Shown: piece after piece, positions 7,977 to 15,838 of the stretch
Layout of the letters: every line of letters starts with the position of its first letter
How positions within the stretch are numbered: position 1 is the stretch's first letter
From: Gemmatimonadota bacterium
GTDB taxonomy: Bacteria > Gemmatimonadota > Gemmatimonadetes > Longimicrobiales > Gaopeijiaceae
NCBI GenBank assembly: GCA_009841475.1
Contig: VXLT01000089.1
Span: 1 to 46,541, forward strand
DNA: 46,541 bases
Direction: 5' to 3'
The notes under the pieces: model-generated
What the model saw: only the letters and a program-made list of their open reading frames with translations
What the model was told of the DNA's origin: nothing
Databases searched by the model: none
Program-made: the position numbers and the translations under genes

Positions 7977-10583
7977 CTAACCCCTCGGCTGTTCCGCCAG
8001 CAGTTCCAGAATGTCCACATTCCACTGGTCGTCGCCGAGCAGGTGCTTCACGAAGTACTCCGCCCGGAGCCAGAACCAGTAGTTGCTCATGTTCCCGAAG
8101 CCGTGGCGCTGGCCGGGGAAGATGAAGAAGTCGAAGCGCTTGTTGGCGCGGATCAGGGCCTGCGCCATGCGGAAGGTCCCGGCATGGTGGACGTTGTTGT
8201 CGACGTCGCCGGTGGTCAGCAGCAGGTGTCCCTTCAGGTTGGCCGCCAGGTCCGAGTTGCGGTCGATGTCGTACTCGAAGCCGGTGACCACGCCCGCGGT
8301 GTCCTTCACCTCCTTGACCCCGTCGTGCTTCTCCGACCAGTTGGCGTTGTAGACGTCGTTGTTGTGGTTCCCCGCTGACGACACGGCCACCTTGAAGAAC
8401 TCGGGGTAGACCAGCATGGCCGCCGTCGACATGAAGCCGCCCCCGGAGTGCCCGTAGATCCCCACCCGGTCGATGTCGATCCAGGGGTGGCGGTCGGCGA
8501 GCTGCTCGAGCCCTACCTTCTTGTCCTCGAGTCCGTAGTCGCGGAGGTTGCCGTAACCGTAGTTGTGGTACCACTTCGAGCGGTCGGGGTGGCCGCCCCG
8601 GTTCCCGATCGTGACCACGATGAAGCCGAACTGCGCGAGTGCCTGCTCGGTCGAGTTGAGCGAGAAGAACTTGGAGACGGATTCCGTCTGCGGCCCGGGG
8701 TAGACGTAGGCGATGATCGGGTACTTCTTCGCCGGATCGAAGTCATACGGCTTGTACATGACGCCGTAGATGTCAGTGACGCCGTCCCCGGCCTTCACCG
8801 AGTATATCTCCGGGAACTGGTAGCCGGCGGCCTCGAGCGCGGACATGTCGGCGGTCTCGAGGTCCATGATCCTACGGCCTGAGGCGTCGAACAGCGCGCT
8901 CGCCGGCGTGGTGTTTACGCGCGAATAATTGTCCACGAAGTAGAGCCCGCCGTCCGACGCGCTGGACCGGTGGTCGAAGTTGCCGGGGTTCAGCAGGGTC
9001 GTGCGGCTGCCGTCCAGCGCCACCCGGTACATGTGCATGTAGTAGGGGTCCTCGCCCTCCTCCCGCGCGTTGCCGCGCACCAGCGCGTAGCCGTCCTCCT
9101 CGTTCACCTCCATCAGCGCGTCCACGTGCCAGGGCCCCTCGGTCAGCCGGTTCCGCACGGTTCCGTCCGGCGCGTACCGGTACAGGTGTGCCCAGCCGTC
9201 CCGCTCCGACCACCAGATCAGGTCGCCGTTTTCGAGCCGCTCCGGGGTGGTGTGCTCGACGTAGGTGTTGAGGCGCTCCTCGATCACGACCGTCACCTCG
9301 CCTGTCGCGGGATCGGCCCGCATCACGTCCACGCGGTGCTGGTTGCGGCTGCGGCGCCAGAAGTAGAGCTCGTCGCTCTGGTCGGAGAGCCACCGGGACT
9401 GGCGGATCGCGTTCGGATCGAAGCCGCGCGGGAAGCTGAAGTCGGTGAAGATCCCCATGCGCTGGTCCTTCCAGCGGTCGTCCTCGATCTGCCTCATCTC
9501 GCGCGCCTCCATGTCGAAGACGTGCAGCGCGACCTGGGTGACGTTCTCCTCGCCCGGCATCTCGTAGCGGTAGCTCTCGAGCTTGGGGCGCGTGTTGCCT
9601 ACGGCGTGGACCACCCAGAGGTGGGCGACCTCGCGGCGGTCGCTCCGGGTCATCGCGAAGTAGCTGCCGTCGTGGGACCAGCTGATCCCCGGCGGCTGGC
9701 GCTTCTTGTGCTCCTCCTCGGTCTCCTCGTCGTTGGCGCCGCGTCCCTGCGACCCCCAGCTGAAGTCCTTCTCGCCATCGGTGGTGAGCTGAATCTCGTC
9801 GACCTCGACCGCGTCTTCCGCCTCCTCCGCCTCGTCGCCCGTCTTGCCGTGCCGCGCTTCACGGATCCGCTCGTAGTCCTCGTAGCTGATCATGTACAGG
9901 TTGAACTCGCGGCTGAAGACCACCCAGGTCGTGTCCGGCGAGATGCTGGCCCAGAACGGGTGGGTCCGCGGCTCCTCGTAGTCCTCGAGTTCGCGGAGCG
10001 TCTGCGTGGCCACGTCGTACTCGAAGTGGTGGACCTTGCGGCGCGTCTGCGGCCTGCGCGGCGCCCGCTGCTCCTCGTCCTCCTGGTCCTCCTCGACCTC
10101 TTCCTCGTCATCCTCCTCGACCACCTCGTCCTGCGACGACGTCACCTCGAACTGGATCGTGCCCTCGTTGATGAAGCGGATCCCGCGGATCGGGAGGTGC
10201 TGCGCATCCCACGGGTCGAGCGTGATGCGGGTCAGCTCGGCGGCGATGCGGTCGTTGTCGAAGATCTCGGTCTTCGTGCCGCGCTCCGGGTCGACCAGGT
10301 AGTAGTGCGTGCCGCCGGAGTTCTCCCACTGGTACCAGAACTTCTGAGTGTCCCCGACCCACCGGGGCTGCACACTGGTCGAGTGGAGGAGGTCCCCGAT
10401 CCTGTAGGGGGCGAAGCGGGCGGCCAGCTCGTAGTTCGCCGACCCGGGGCCCATGACCGGGATCGAGCCGGGCTCCTGGGCGGCGGCCGAATCGGCGGTG
10501 GGGGCCAGGGTCAGGGCCATCGCCGCGAAGGTGAAGGCGAAGAGGGCCGTCCGTGTGATGGTGGAGGTCGTGCGGGGAGTCAT
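7977..10583 (-). CDS. Secreted S9-family (DPP-IV-like) serine peptidase
   Basis: The 868-residue product is a prolyl-oligopeptidase-family enzyme, probably periplasmic, removing short peptides from N-termini of oligopeptides. It has a signal peptide (about 1-35, ending SAAAQE), a large beta-propeller region resembling the DPP-IV N-terminal domain, and a C-terminal alpha/beta-hydrolase domain. The catalytic serine is in GIYGHSGGGF (Ser713), the acid in TTGDVDNN (Asp793 or 795) and the histidine in GQRHGFG (His827). An extremely acidic insertion lies at about 152-171, followed by a basic patch (RRPQTRR). The ATG at 10583 has a GGAGA six bases upstream. It follows the flavoenzyme gene by 137 bases in the same direction, so it may have its own promoter. 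Confidence 0.9.
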   Translation of the reverse strand: MTPRTTSTITRTALFAFTFAAMALTLAPTADSAAAQEPGSIPVMGPGSANYELAARFAPYRIGDLLHSTSVQPRWVGDTQKFWYQWENSGGTHYYLVDPERGTKTEIFDNDRIAAELTRITLDPWDAQHLPIRGIRFINEGTIQFEVTSSQDEVVEEDDEEEVEEDQEDEEQRAPRRPQTRRKVHHFEYDVATQTLRELEDYEEPRTHPFWASISPDTTWVVFSREFNLYMISYEDYERIREARHGKTGDEAEEAEDAVEVDEIQLTTDGEKDFSWGSQGRGANDEETEEEHKKRQPPGISWSHDGSYFAMTRSDRREVAHLWVVHAVGNTRPKLESYRYEMPGEENVTQVALHVFDMEAREMRQIEDDRWKDQRMGIFTDFSFPRGFDPNAIRQSRWLSDQSDELYFWRRSRNQHRVDVMRADPATGEVTVVIEERLNTYVEHTTPERLENGDLIWWSERDGWAHLYRYAPDGTVRNRLTEGPWHVDALMEVNEEDGYALVRGNAREEGEDPYYMHMYRVALDGSRTTLLNPGNFDHRSSASDGGLYFVDNYSRVNTTPASALFDASGRRIMDLETADMSALEAAGYQFPEIYSVKAGDGVTDIYGVMYKPYDFDPAKKYPIIAYVYPGPQTESVSKFFSLNSTEQALAQFGFIVVTIGNRGGHPDRSKWYHNYGYGNLRDYGLEDKKVGLEQLADRHPWIDIDRVGIYGHSGGGFMSTAAMLVYPEFFKVAVSSAGNHNNDVYNANWSEKHDGVKEVKDTAGVVTGFEYDIDRNSDLAANLKGHLLLTTGDVDNNVHHAGTFRMAQALIRANKRFDFFIFPGQRHGFGNMSNYWFWLRAEYFVKHLLGDDQWNVDILELLAEQPRG

Positions 10584-10720
10584 GTCGGTCTCCGTTGTGC
10601 GGGTATGCGGTAAGCGCCCCGAACCCGGCGAGCGCGGCACGGGCGGGATCGAGGCGCGGGCCGTCCGGGATTGCACCAGTGAAATGGCGGGGGCGGTGGC
10701 GTGCGGTCAAGTCGTGAGGG

Positions 10721-12067
10721 CTAACCGCCCGGCTCCGCCTCCTCCGGAAACAGAAGGAACGCCCCGATCAGCTCGGGGTCGGTCTCGGTGCCCAACACGC
10801 GGCCGCCCATGTACTGCCCGACCATCGGTCCGAACTTGAACCCCTCCGCCGACCCGCCGCCGGCGAACCAGACATTGTCGAAGTCCGGGTGATGGTCGAA
10901 GAAGAAATTGCGCGTGACCGAGATTTCGTAGTGGCAGGCGCGGGTTTCGCTGATCGGAGCCTCCGTGAGCCCCGGGAAGCGCTGCGCGACGAACGCGCGG
11001 GGCCGCTCCAGCTCCTCGGGCTCCAGCCAGCGGCGACTGGTGTCGGGATCGGTATCGGCTTCGTCGCCGCGCCCGCGCCCTCCGGTGCGCACGCGAAAGC
11101 CGCGGTTGTCCGGACCGAGGGCGGGCCAGCCCGTCACCCCGGGAAAGTTGTAGCTGGGCAGGTTGGGATAGCTGTAGCTGTTGTCTCCCGGAGGAGTCCG
11201 GAAGTAGGCGACGTGTCCGATGGGGATGCGCACGCGGTCCCCCATGAGCTCCGGGAACGCCTTCGGGTACCACGGGCCGAGCGCGAAGACGTAGGTGCCC
11301 GCGGAGAGCGACTCGTCGGGGTCAAGCTGGAGTGCGCCCAGTCGCCGGCCGGTCGACGGACCCATCGCCGCGCGGGCGATCTTCACCTCGCCGCCCTCAT
11401 GCTGGAACACCTGCGCCACGGACTCGATCGCCCGGCGCGCCCGTACCACACCGGCATCCTGTTCCCACAGCGCGACTGTGATGTCGGTCAGATCGATCAC
11501 GGGCCACCGTCTGCGGATCTCGTCCGCGTCGATCACCTCGTAGCTTATGCCGAGTTGATCCCAGGCGCTTCGGATGCCCTCCATGAAGTCGTCCCACTCG
11601 TCGCGCATGATCAGGTCCGAGGTGGTGAAGAAGACCCGGGGCAGCAGCATGTCCTGCCACAGTTCGTCCCACGCGAGCCAATGCTCGATCGACTCCCTGG
11701 CCCACCGGGTCCACAGCAAGCCGGTGCCGCGGCTGCCGTAGCTGGTGCGAACTCCGCGTGTCTCGCCCCCGGAGGTCGCGCGGGAATTCGCCGGGCCGTA
11801 CTGGTCGATCAGCGTGACCTGGGCGCCGGACTGCTGGAGGTTGAGCGCAGTCCAGGCACCGAAGGCGCCGGCGCCGACCACGGCGATGTCGGGGGTCTGC
11901 CGGGTCCGAACCCAGGGCGCGCTCCGTCCGGTGGTGAGCACGGACGGACGGCCTCCTGTCGTCGCCCCAGCCTTCGAGACCCCCCCACCGACAAGCACCG
12001 CGCCCGCTCCCAATGCGGCGGTCTTCACGAATCCGCGTCGATCGAGTCCCTTCCCGTCCTCGGCCAT
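10721..12067 (-). CDS. Tat-exported sarcosine-oxidase-like FAD oxidoreductase
   Basis: This 448-residue flavoenzyme belongs to the D-amino-acid-oxidase/sarcosine-oxidase (DAO) superfamily, which oxidises secondary or tertiary amines and amino acids. A twin-arginine signal (DRRGFVK, Arg10-Arg11, then an Ala/Gly core) implies folded export. The FAD dinucleotide fold is at VVGAGAFGAW (Gly65-Gly67-Gly70). Near the C-terminus, RACHYE places Cys378 about 70 residues from the end, where monomeric sarcosine oxidase has its covalently flavinylated cysteine. FAGGGSAEGFKFGPMVG is the typical closing motif. The substrate is unknown. A lipoprotein cytochrome c gene lies 58 bases upstream in the same direction, suggesting a dehydrogenase passing electrons to cytochrome c rather than an oxygen-using oxidase. 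A GGAG sits eight bases before the ATG. Confidence 0.85.
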   Translation of the reverse strand: MAEDGKGLDRRGFVKTAALGAGAVLVGGGVSKAGATTGGRPSVLTTGRSAPWVRTRQTPDIAVVGAGAFGAWTALNLQQSGAQVTLIDQYGPANSRATSGGETRGVRTSYGSRGTGLLWTRWARESIEHWLAWDELWQDMLLPRVFFTTSDLIMRDEWDDFMEGIRSAWDQLGISYEVIDADEIRRRWPVIDLTDITVALWEQDAGVVRARRAIESVAQVFQHEGGEVKIARAAMGPSTGRRLGALQLDPDESLSAGTYVFALGPWYPKAFPELMGDRVRIPIGHVAYFRTPPGDNSYSYPNLPSYNFPGVTGWPALGPDNRGFRVRTGGRGRGDEADTDPDTSRRWLEPEELERPRAFVAQRFPGLTEAPISETRACHYEISVTRNFFFDHHPDFDNVWFAGGGSAEGFKFGPMVGQYMGGRVLGTETDPELIGAFLLFPEEAEPGG

Positions 12068-12125
12068 TCAGATGCTCCGGTTCTCGGTGTAGTCGGGTTC
12101 CTGTTGAGTCCGGGTCCCCGGTGAA

Positions 12126-12656
12126 TCAGCCCTCCGAAGCCGGCGCGATCCGCACCTCCCGCATCGGGGAGTCGGCGGAGAGTTCGGAGGTACCGGCCTC
12201 GTGCCCGTTCAGGCTCAGGATGTACGACACGACGTCCAGGTAGACCTGCTCCTCCAGTCCGCCCGGGTTGTTGTCGGGCATCGTCGAGCGAATCGTGCGG
12301 TAGAACGCGTACACGGTCCGGCGTCCCCAGTTCGACTGGAACAGCCGTCCCCGGAACTCGCTGTCCGTGTGGCATTCCGCGCAGAGTTCGTCGAAGGCGG
12401 TCCTGCCCCGGTCGGCCTGCGATTCGGTGAAGATGCCGGCCGGGGCTTCGGGCTCGACTGGGGGATCGGTCTCGGCCGGGGGATCGGTCGACTGTGCGGG
12501 AGCGACGGGCGTTGCCTGTTCAGGGGTGGCCTGTGTGGGAGGATCGGCCGGCGTTTCGGCCGGGCCGCGAGCCGCGCATCCTGCCACCACAAGGGCGAGC
12601 GCGAGAACGGCGGCGGGCACAATCTCGCGCCGCCGGGGTATCCTTAGGCAAACCAT
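12126..12656 (-). CDS. Lipoprotein c-type cytochrome
   Basis: The 176-residue product is a membrane-anchored monoheme cytochrome c. The signal peptide ends in lipobox VVAGC (Cys27). A long proline/threonine/glutamate linker (about 30-75) probably acts as a flexible tether. The heme site is CAECH (Cys92, Cys95, His96), and Met126 in STMPDNN is the likely second axial ligand. Start ATG 12656 has GGAGGGG about nine bases upstream. The gene immediately precedes the Tat-exported flavoenzyme, so it is the probable electron acceptor. It is divergent from the DUF4837 gene, with 84 bases between the two starts. Confidence 0.88.
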   Translation of the reverse strand: MVCLRIPRRREIVPAAVLALALVVAGCAARGPAETPADPPTQATPEQATPVAPAQSTDPPAETDPPVEPEAPAGIFTESQADRGRTAFDELCAECHTDSEFRGRLFQSNWGRRTVYAFYRTIRSTMPDNNPGGLEEQVYLDVVSYILSLNGHEAGTSELSADSPMREVRIAPASEG

Positions 12657-12740
12657 GGACCGAAGCCCCTCCTGTGCGCTAGTCTATCACGCCGGCACCC
12701 ACGCGCCGGTTCGGAAAACCAATATAGAGGAATAAGCACT

Positions 12741-13781
12741 ATGCACGGTCGAGCACCAGTTCCCGCAACCCTCGCGGCAATCGTACTGCTCATCGGCGGC
12801 TGCGACAGCCGCCCCCTGGCGATGGGCGATGTCCAGGCCATCAACATGACGGCTTCGCCCGACCTCTGGGCCCAGGTCGGGGACGAAGTGCTCGACGGCA
12901 TCGAGGGCGGGGTCTACACGGTCCGCGACGACTACGCCTTCCGGGTCATGTACCAGGACCCGAACGAGGAACCGTGGCTCAGGATACGCCTGCTCAAGCA
13001 GGTGCTGGTCATCGGTACGCCCGGGGATCCGTGGATGACGCCGGTCCTGGAAGAGGTCGGCGTCGACCGGGGCGCCCAGGTTGGCACTCCCGAAAGTCCG
13101 GGTATCGTCCAGGTGCAGAATGTGTGGTCGCGAGGCCAGCTGGTAACGGCCCTCGTCCTCCCCGAGGAAGCCGGGACGGGCGCAGCGGCGGAGATGGTGC
13201 GGCAGTCCATTCCCGGGCTGCGCGAGATGTTCGACGCACAGTATCGCGAGTGGGTGGTCGCCAGGATGTTCGTGACGGAGCCGGACTCGGAGCAGGCCCG
13301 GATGCTGGCTGCGGAGTACGGGTTCAGCATGGTGTTTCCGAAGGTGTACGAATACGAAGTCCACGATGCCGTGCACATCTTCATCAACGACAACCCGGAT
13401 CCGTCGGAGCTGATCCGGCAGTTCGCGGTGGCATGGCGAAGCTCCGGGCCGGAAGAAATCACGAAGGAAGAGCTGCTGGAGTGGCGTGCCCAGGTCGTCG
13501 AATCCTACGATTTCCCCCAGGTGGTGGACACGAGTCGCCTGATCGAAGAGCGGAAGGAAGTCGGCGGCAGGCAGGTGTACTCGGTTCAGGCGGTCTGGCA
13601 GAATCCGCCCGAGGCGCTCTATCCGGCGGCGGGCCCGTTCATCACCTGGGCGGTTGCGTGCCCGCAGCATCAGCGTACGTACCTGGTCGACGCCTGGCTG
13701 TACGCGCCCGAGAAGGACAAGTACGAGTACATGATCCAGCTCGCCGAAATCCTGAATTCCTTCCGCTGCGGGGAGGATTGA
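12741..13781 (+). CDS. DUF4837-like lipoprotein
   Basis: The 346-residue lipoprotein resembles DUF4837 proteins known from Bacteroidetes and relatives, whose function is not established. The lipobox is LIGGC (Cys21). Family-like features include an N-terminal alpha/beta region with RIRLLKQVLVIGTPGDPW and a C-terminal half with HIFINDNPDPSEL, GPFITWAVACP and YLVDAWLYAPEKDKYEYM. Two late cysteines (VACP and the near-terminal SFRCGED) may pair. GAGGA lies nine bases before the ATG. It is transcribed alone, divergent from the cytochrome gene and convergent with the sigma-factor group. Confidence 0.75.
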   Translation: MHGRAPVPATLAAIVLLIGGCDSRPLAMGDVQAINMTASPDLWAQVGDEVLDGIEGGVYTVRDDYAFRVMYQDPNEEPWLRIRLLKQVLVIGTPGDPWMTPVLEEVGVDRGAQVGTPESPGIVQVQNVWSRGQLVTALVLPEEAGTGAAAEMVRQSIPGLREMFDAQYREWVVARMFVTEPDSEQARMLAAEYGFSMVFPKVYEYEVHDAVHIFINDNPDPSELIRQFAVAWRSSGPEEITKEELLEWRAQVVESYDFPQVVDTSRLIEERKEVGGRQVYSVQAVWQNPPEALYPAAGPFITWAVACPQHQRTYLVDAWLYAPEKDKYEYMIQLAEILNSFRCGED

Positions 13782-13845
13782 CGGCGACCGCCAGCTCGCC
13801 GCCCGGATTGAGTAGCCCGCAGGCAGGCCCCGCCGAGTGCTGCCG

Positions 13846-14313
13846 CTACTCCGGCACAATCCTGCGTGCCTGAACGCGGCGTTGGAGCAACAGGGACACC
13901 AGCGCGCCGCCGATCGCGACGAGGAGCACGGCGACGCGGTTGGGCGGTGTGGTGGAGGCGATCGTGTCCAACTGGTTCAGTCCGTACCAAAGGGTAGCAC
14001 CACTGCCGATTCCCGCGAACAGCAATTCAAGCCGGCCGCTCCACCACGAATCCTCTCGTGCTTCCTCCCGCACTCCCGCCACGATCGCATCCACCTTCGA
14101 TTCGGAGATCGGAACCCGGGCGGTCCCGATCTCCCGGATTGCGCTCACAAGTCGCACGACCTCGGCTTCGGCCTCACTGCCTGCGCGCCTTTCCAGCTGC
14201 CGTGCCCGGTCGGGGCCACCCTTCTGAACCGCATCGATCAGACGATCCACCGCCTCAGGATCGAGTCGGCGATCCGTACCCGGGCGTTGTCCCGGCTTTC
14301 GTCTCCCAATCAT
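13846..14313 (-). CDS. Two-helix membrane protein coupled to the sigma factor; possible anti-sigma
   Basis: A 155-residue protein whose ATG overlaps the stop codon of the preceding sigma-factor gene (ATGA at 14310-14313), so translation is coupled. The N-terminal 90 residues are charged and helical (DPEAVDRLIDAV, then SKVDAIVAGVREEARED). Two transmembrane helices follow (about 95-115, ELLFAGIGSGATLWYGL, and 126-145, VAVLLVAIGGALVSLLL), with a short basic tail. I see no zinc-binding HxxxCxxC motif of classical ZAS anti-sigma factors. An anti-sigma or sensor role is inferred only from position and topology. Confidence 0.6.
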   Translation of the reverse strand: MIGRRKPGQRPGTDRRLDPEAVDRLIDAVQKGGPDRARQLERRAGSEAEAEVVRLVSAIREIGTARVPISESKVDAIVAGVREEAREDSWWSGRLELLFAGIGSGATLWYGLNQLDTIASTTPPNRVAVLLVAIGGALVSLLLQRRVQARRIVPE

Positions 14314-14888
14314 TGTCGCAGTCCTTCCGTTGCGAGGGTCGCTTGCTTCAAGCTCTTCATTCGGCGCAGCTTACGAAGTCCCCTGTGGATGAGTGAGCGC
14401 ACCGAAACTTCCCTCACTCCCATCGCCTTCGCGACCTCCGCGGTGCGCCATCCCTCCAGCAGGCGCAGCATGATCGCTTGCCGCTCCCTGTCCGTCAGTT
14501 TTTCGAGTGCCGCGTAGAGCGCCTTGGCCCTGCGGCGGCGCGCCAGCCGGGCTGCGGGGCCAGCAGCCGTGTCCGGGATGTCCCCGTGGTCCTGCAGGCT
14601 GACGCGCACCAGTCTTGAGCTTCCCCGCACCGACATCCGGCACACGTTGCGGCTGACCGCCAGCGCCCATCCCTGAAAGGAGCCCTTGCCCGAGAACCTG
14701 GCCCGCTTGCGGTAGATCTGGACCCAGCTCTCCTGGAGCAGCTCGTCGGCGTGGTCCTGGTCCTCGGCGTAGCAGCGAATCATCGCCAGCATGCCGGGGG
14801 ACACCTCGCGAACCAGCTGGCGGAAGAGCGCCGAATCACCCGCGCGAAAGAGCTCGCGGTCAAACCCGGTCTTGCGCGCGAGGGTCAA
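14310..14888 (-). CDS. RNA polymerase sigma factor (sigma70/ECF type)
   Basis: The product is a sigma factor of about 192 residues with region 2 (HADELLQESWVQIYRKRARF, then FQGWALAVSRNVCRM) and region 4 (LTDRERQAIMLRLLEGWRTA, then EVSVRSLIHRGLRKLRR). The start is uncertain. A TTG at 14888 overlaps the upstream stop codon (TTGA) and gives a normal family length; a GTG at 14900 is an alternative. It lies between an upstream LptF/G-like membrane protein and a downstream two-helix membrane protein, both overlapping it, so all three form one coupled unit. This suggests response to an envelope signal, which is inference. Confidence 0.85.
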   Translation of the reverse strand: MTLARKTGFDRELFRAGDSALFRQLVREVSPGMLAMIRCYAEDQDHADELLQESWVQIYRKRARFSGKGSFQGWALAVSRNVCRMSVRGSSRLVRVSLQDHGDIPDTAAGPAARLARRRRAKALYAALEKLTDRERQAIMLRLLEGWRTAEVAKAMGVREVSVRSLIHRGLRKLRRMKSLKQATLATEGLRQ

Positions 14889-15625
14889 CGGTCCGACCAC
14901 CAGCTGACACCGGCCATCACGGCGATCAGAAGCGGCAGGGCCAGGTGGATCGCCAGGATCAGGGCAAACAACGCGATGGCGGACAGGTCCAGGTTGTTGG
15001 CGAGGGTCTCGGCGATTGGCAACGGACCCCAGCAACAGCCGGAGAACATCCCGCCACCCAACCCCCTTACGAACGGAATCTCGCGGACACCGACGCCGAC
15101 CAGGGACCCGAGTCCGGCTGCCACAAAGACCATGGCGGCAGTCGCGAAGGGCACAACCAGCCGCATCAGGTGCCCGCCGGCCTCGCGCAGATACGTCTCC
15201 GTTTCCTCTCCCGTCGCATTCCGCGCTGCTTCTCCGGCTGCCTCCACGGCCCGGTCAAGGGCGCCCGGAAACAGGGCATCGGAACCGGTGTGCGGCGCCA
15301 GAAGCGGATCGACCAACGCCAACATCGCGTAGGCCGCTCCCGCGACCAGCGCCACGGCTATCCACAGATGGTGGCGGCTTTGGCGGTCGTAGCCTCCAAA
15401 GAGTCCGGAACGGCCCGAGGTGGCCGCGAACACCGCGACGGGGAGAAGCTGGCCGACGATGAAGGGCAGCCTTGCGATCAACTCGGGAAGTCGATCCGGG
15501 TTCGGCCGCAGCGCGATGTCGATCAACACATATGCGACATAGACCCCGAGCGGCACCAGGACCCAGAATCCGATGTGGCGAAGGAAACCGAGCCCCGATC
15601 GGATCGGTCGAGCATGAGCTTTCAT
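14885..15625 (-). CDS. Small polytopic membrane protein resembling LptF/LptG without its periplasmic domain
   Basis: A 246-residue protein with five or six transmembrane helices. The first two (FWVLVPLGVYVAYVLIDI, then LPFIVGQLLPVAVFAATSG) resemble the start of LptF/LptG permeases. The last part (MRLVVPFATAAMVFVAAGLG, then PLPIAETLANN and a final helix) resembles their final helices. The beta-jellyroll that normally links helices 3 and 4 is replaced by about 60 residues of acidic/alanine-rich sequence. GGGAGGT lies eight bases before the ATG at 15625. The gene heads the coupled unit with the sigma factor. The LptF/G relation is tentative; it could equally be an unrelated permease-like or sensor protein. 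Confidence 0.5.
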   Translation of the reverse strand: MKAHARPIRSGLGFLRHIGFWVLVPLGVYVAYVLIDIALRPNPDRLPELIARLPFIVGQLLPVAVFAATSGRSGLFGGYDRQSRHHLWIAVALVAGAAYAMLALVDPLLAPHTGSDALFPGALDRAVEAAGEAARNATGEETETYLREAGGHLMRLVVPFATAAMVFVAAGLGSLVGVGVREIPFVRGLGGGMFSGCCWGPLPIAETLANNLDLSAIALFALILAIHLALPLLIAVMAGVSWWSDR

Positions 15626-15838
15626 TGACGCACCTCCCGTCAACAAGTTGTTCGCGTTCCCGCCGGGCACCTGCCGACAGGATGCATGTGCCCGCGTTTC
15701 CGTTGCGTCCAACCTGTCACCCCCTTCCCTCCCCACCTAGATTCGAAGGGAAGCCGGGGAGCGGCCCTGACCGCCCGAGACCGCTGCCGGGCCGCTCGCC
15801 ACCGTGGATTCACCTCTCGCCCCCCAGCCAAGGCGCCA

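Noticed and set aside
7904-8125. GTG-initiated small open frame 50 bases downstream of element copy A
   Set aside because: Arginine/serine-rich antisense shadow of the peptidase C-terminus with no protein-like features, although its distance from the element is similar to that at the other copies.
15642-15652. AACAAGTTGTT inverted repeat upstream of the LptF/G-like gene
   Set aside because: Only a five-base arm with a single central base; too short to claim as an operator without recurrence.
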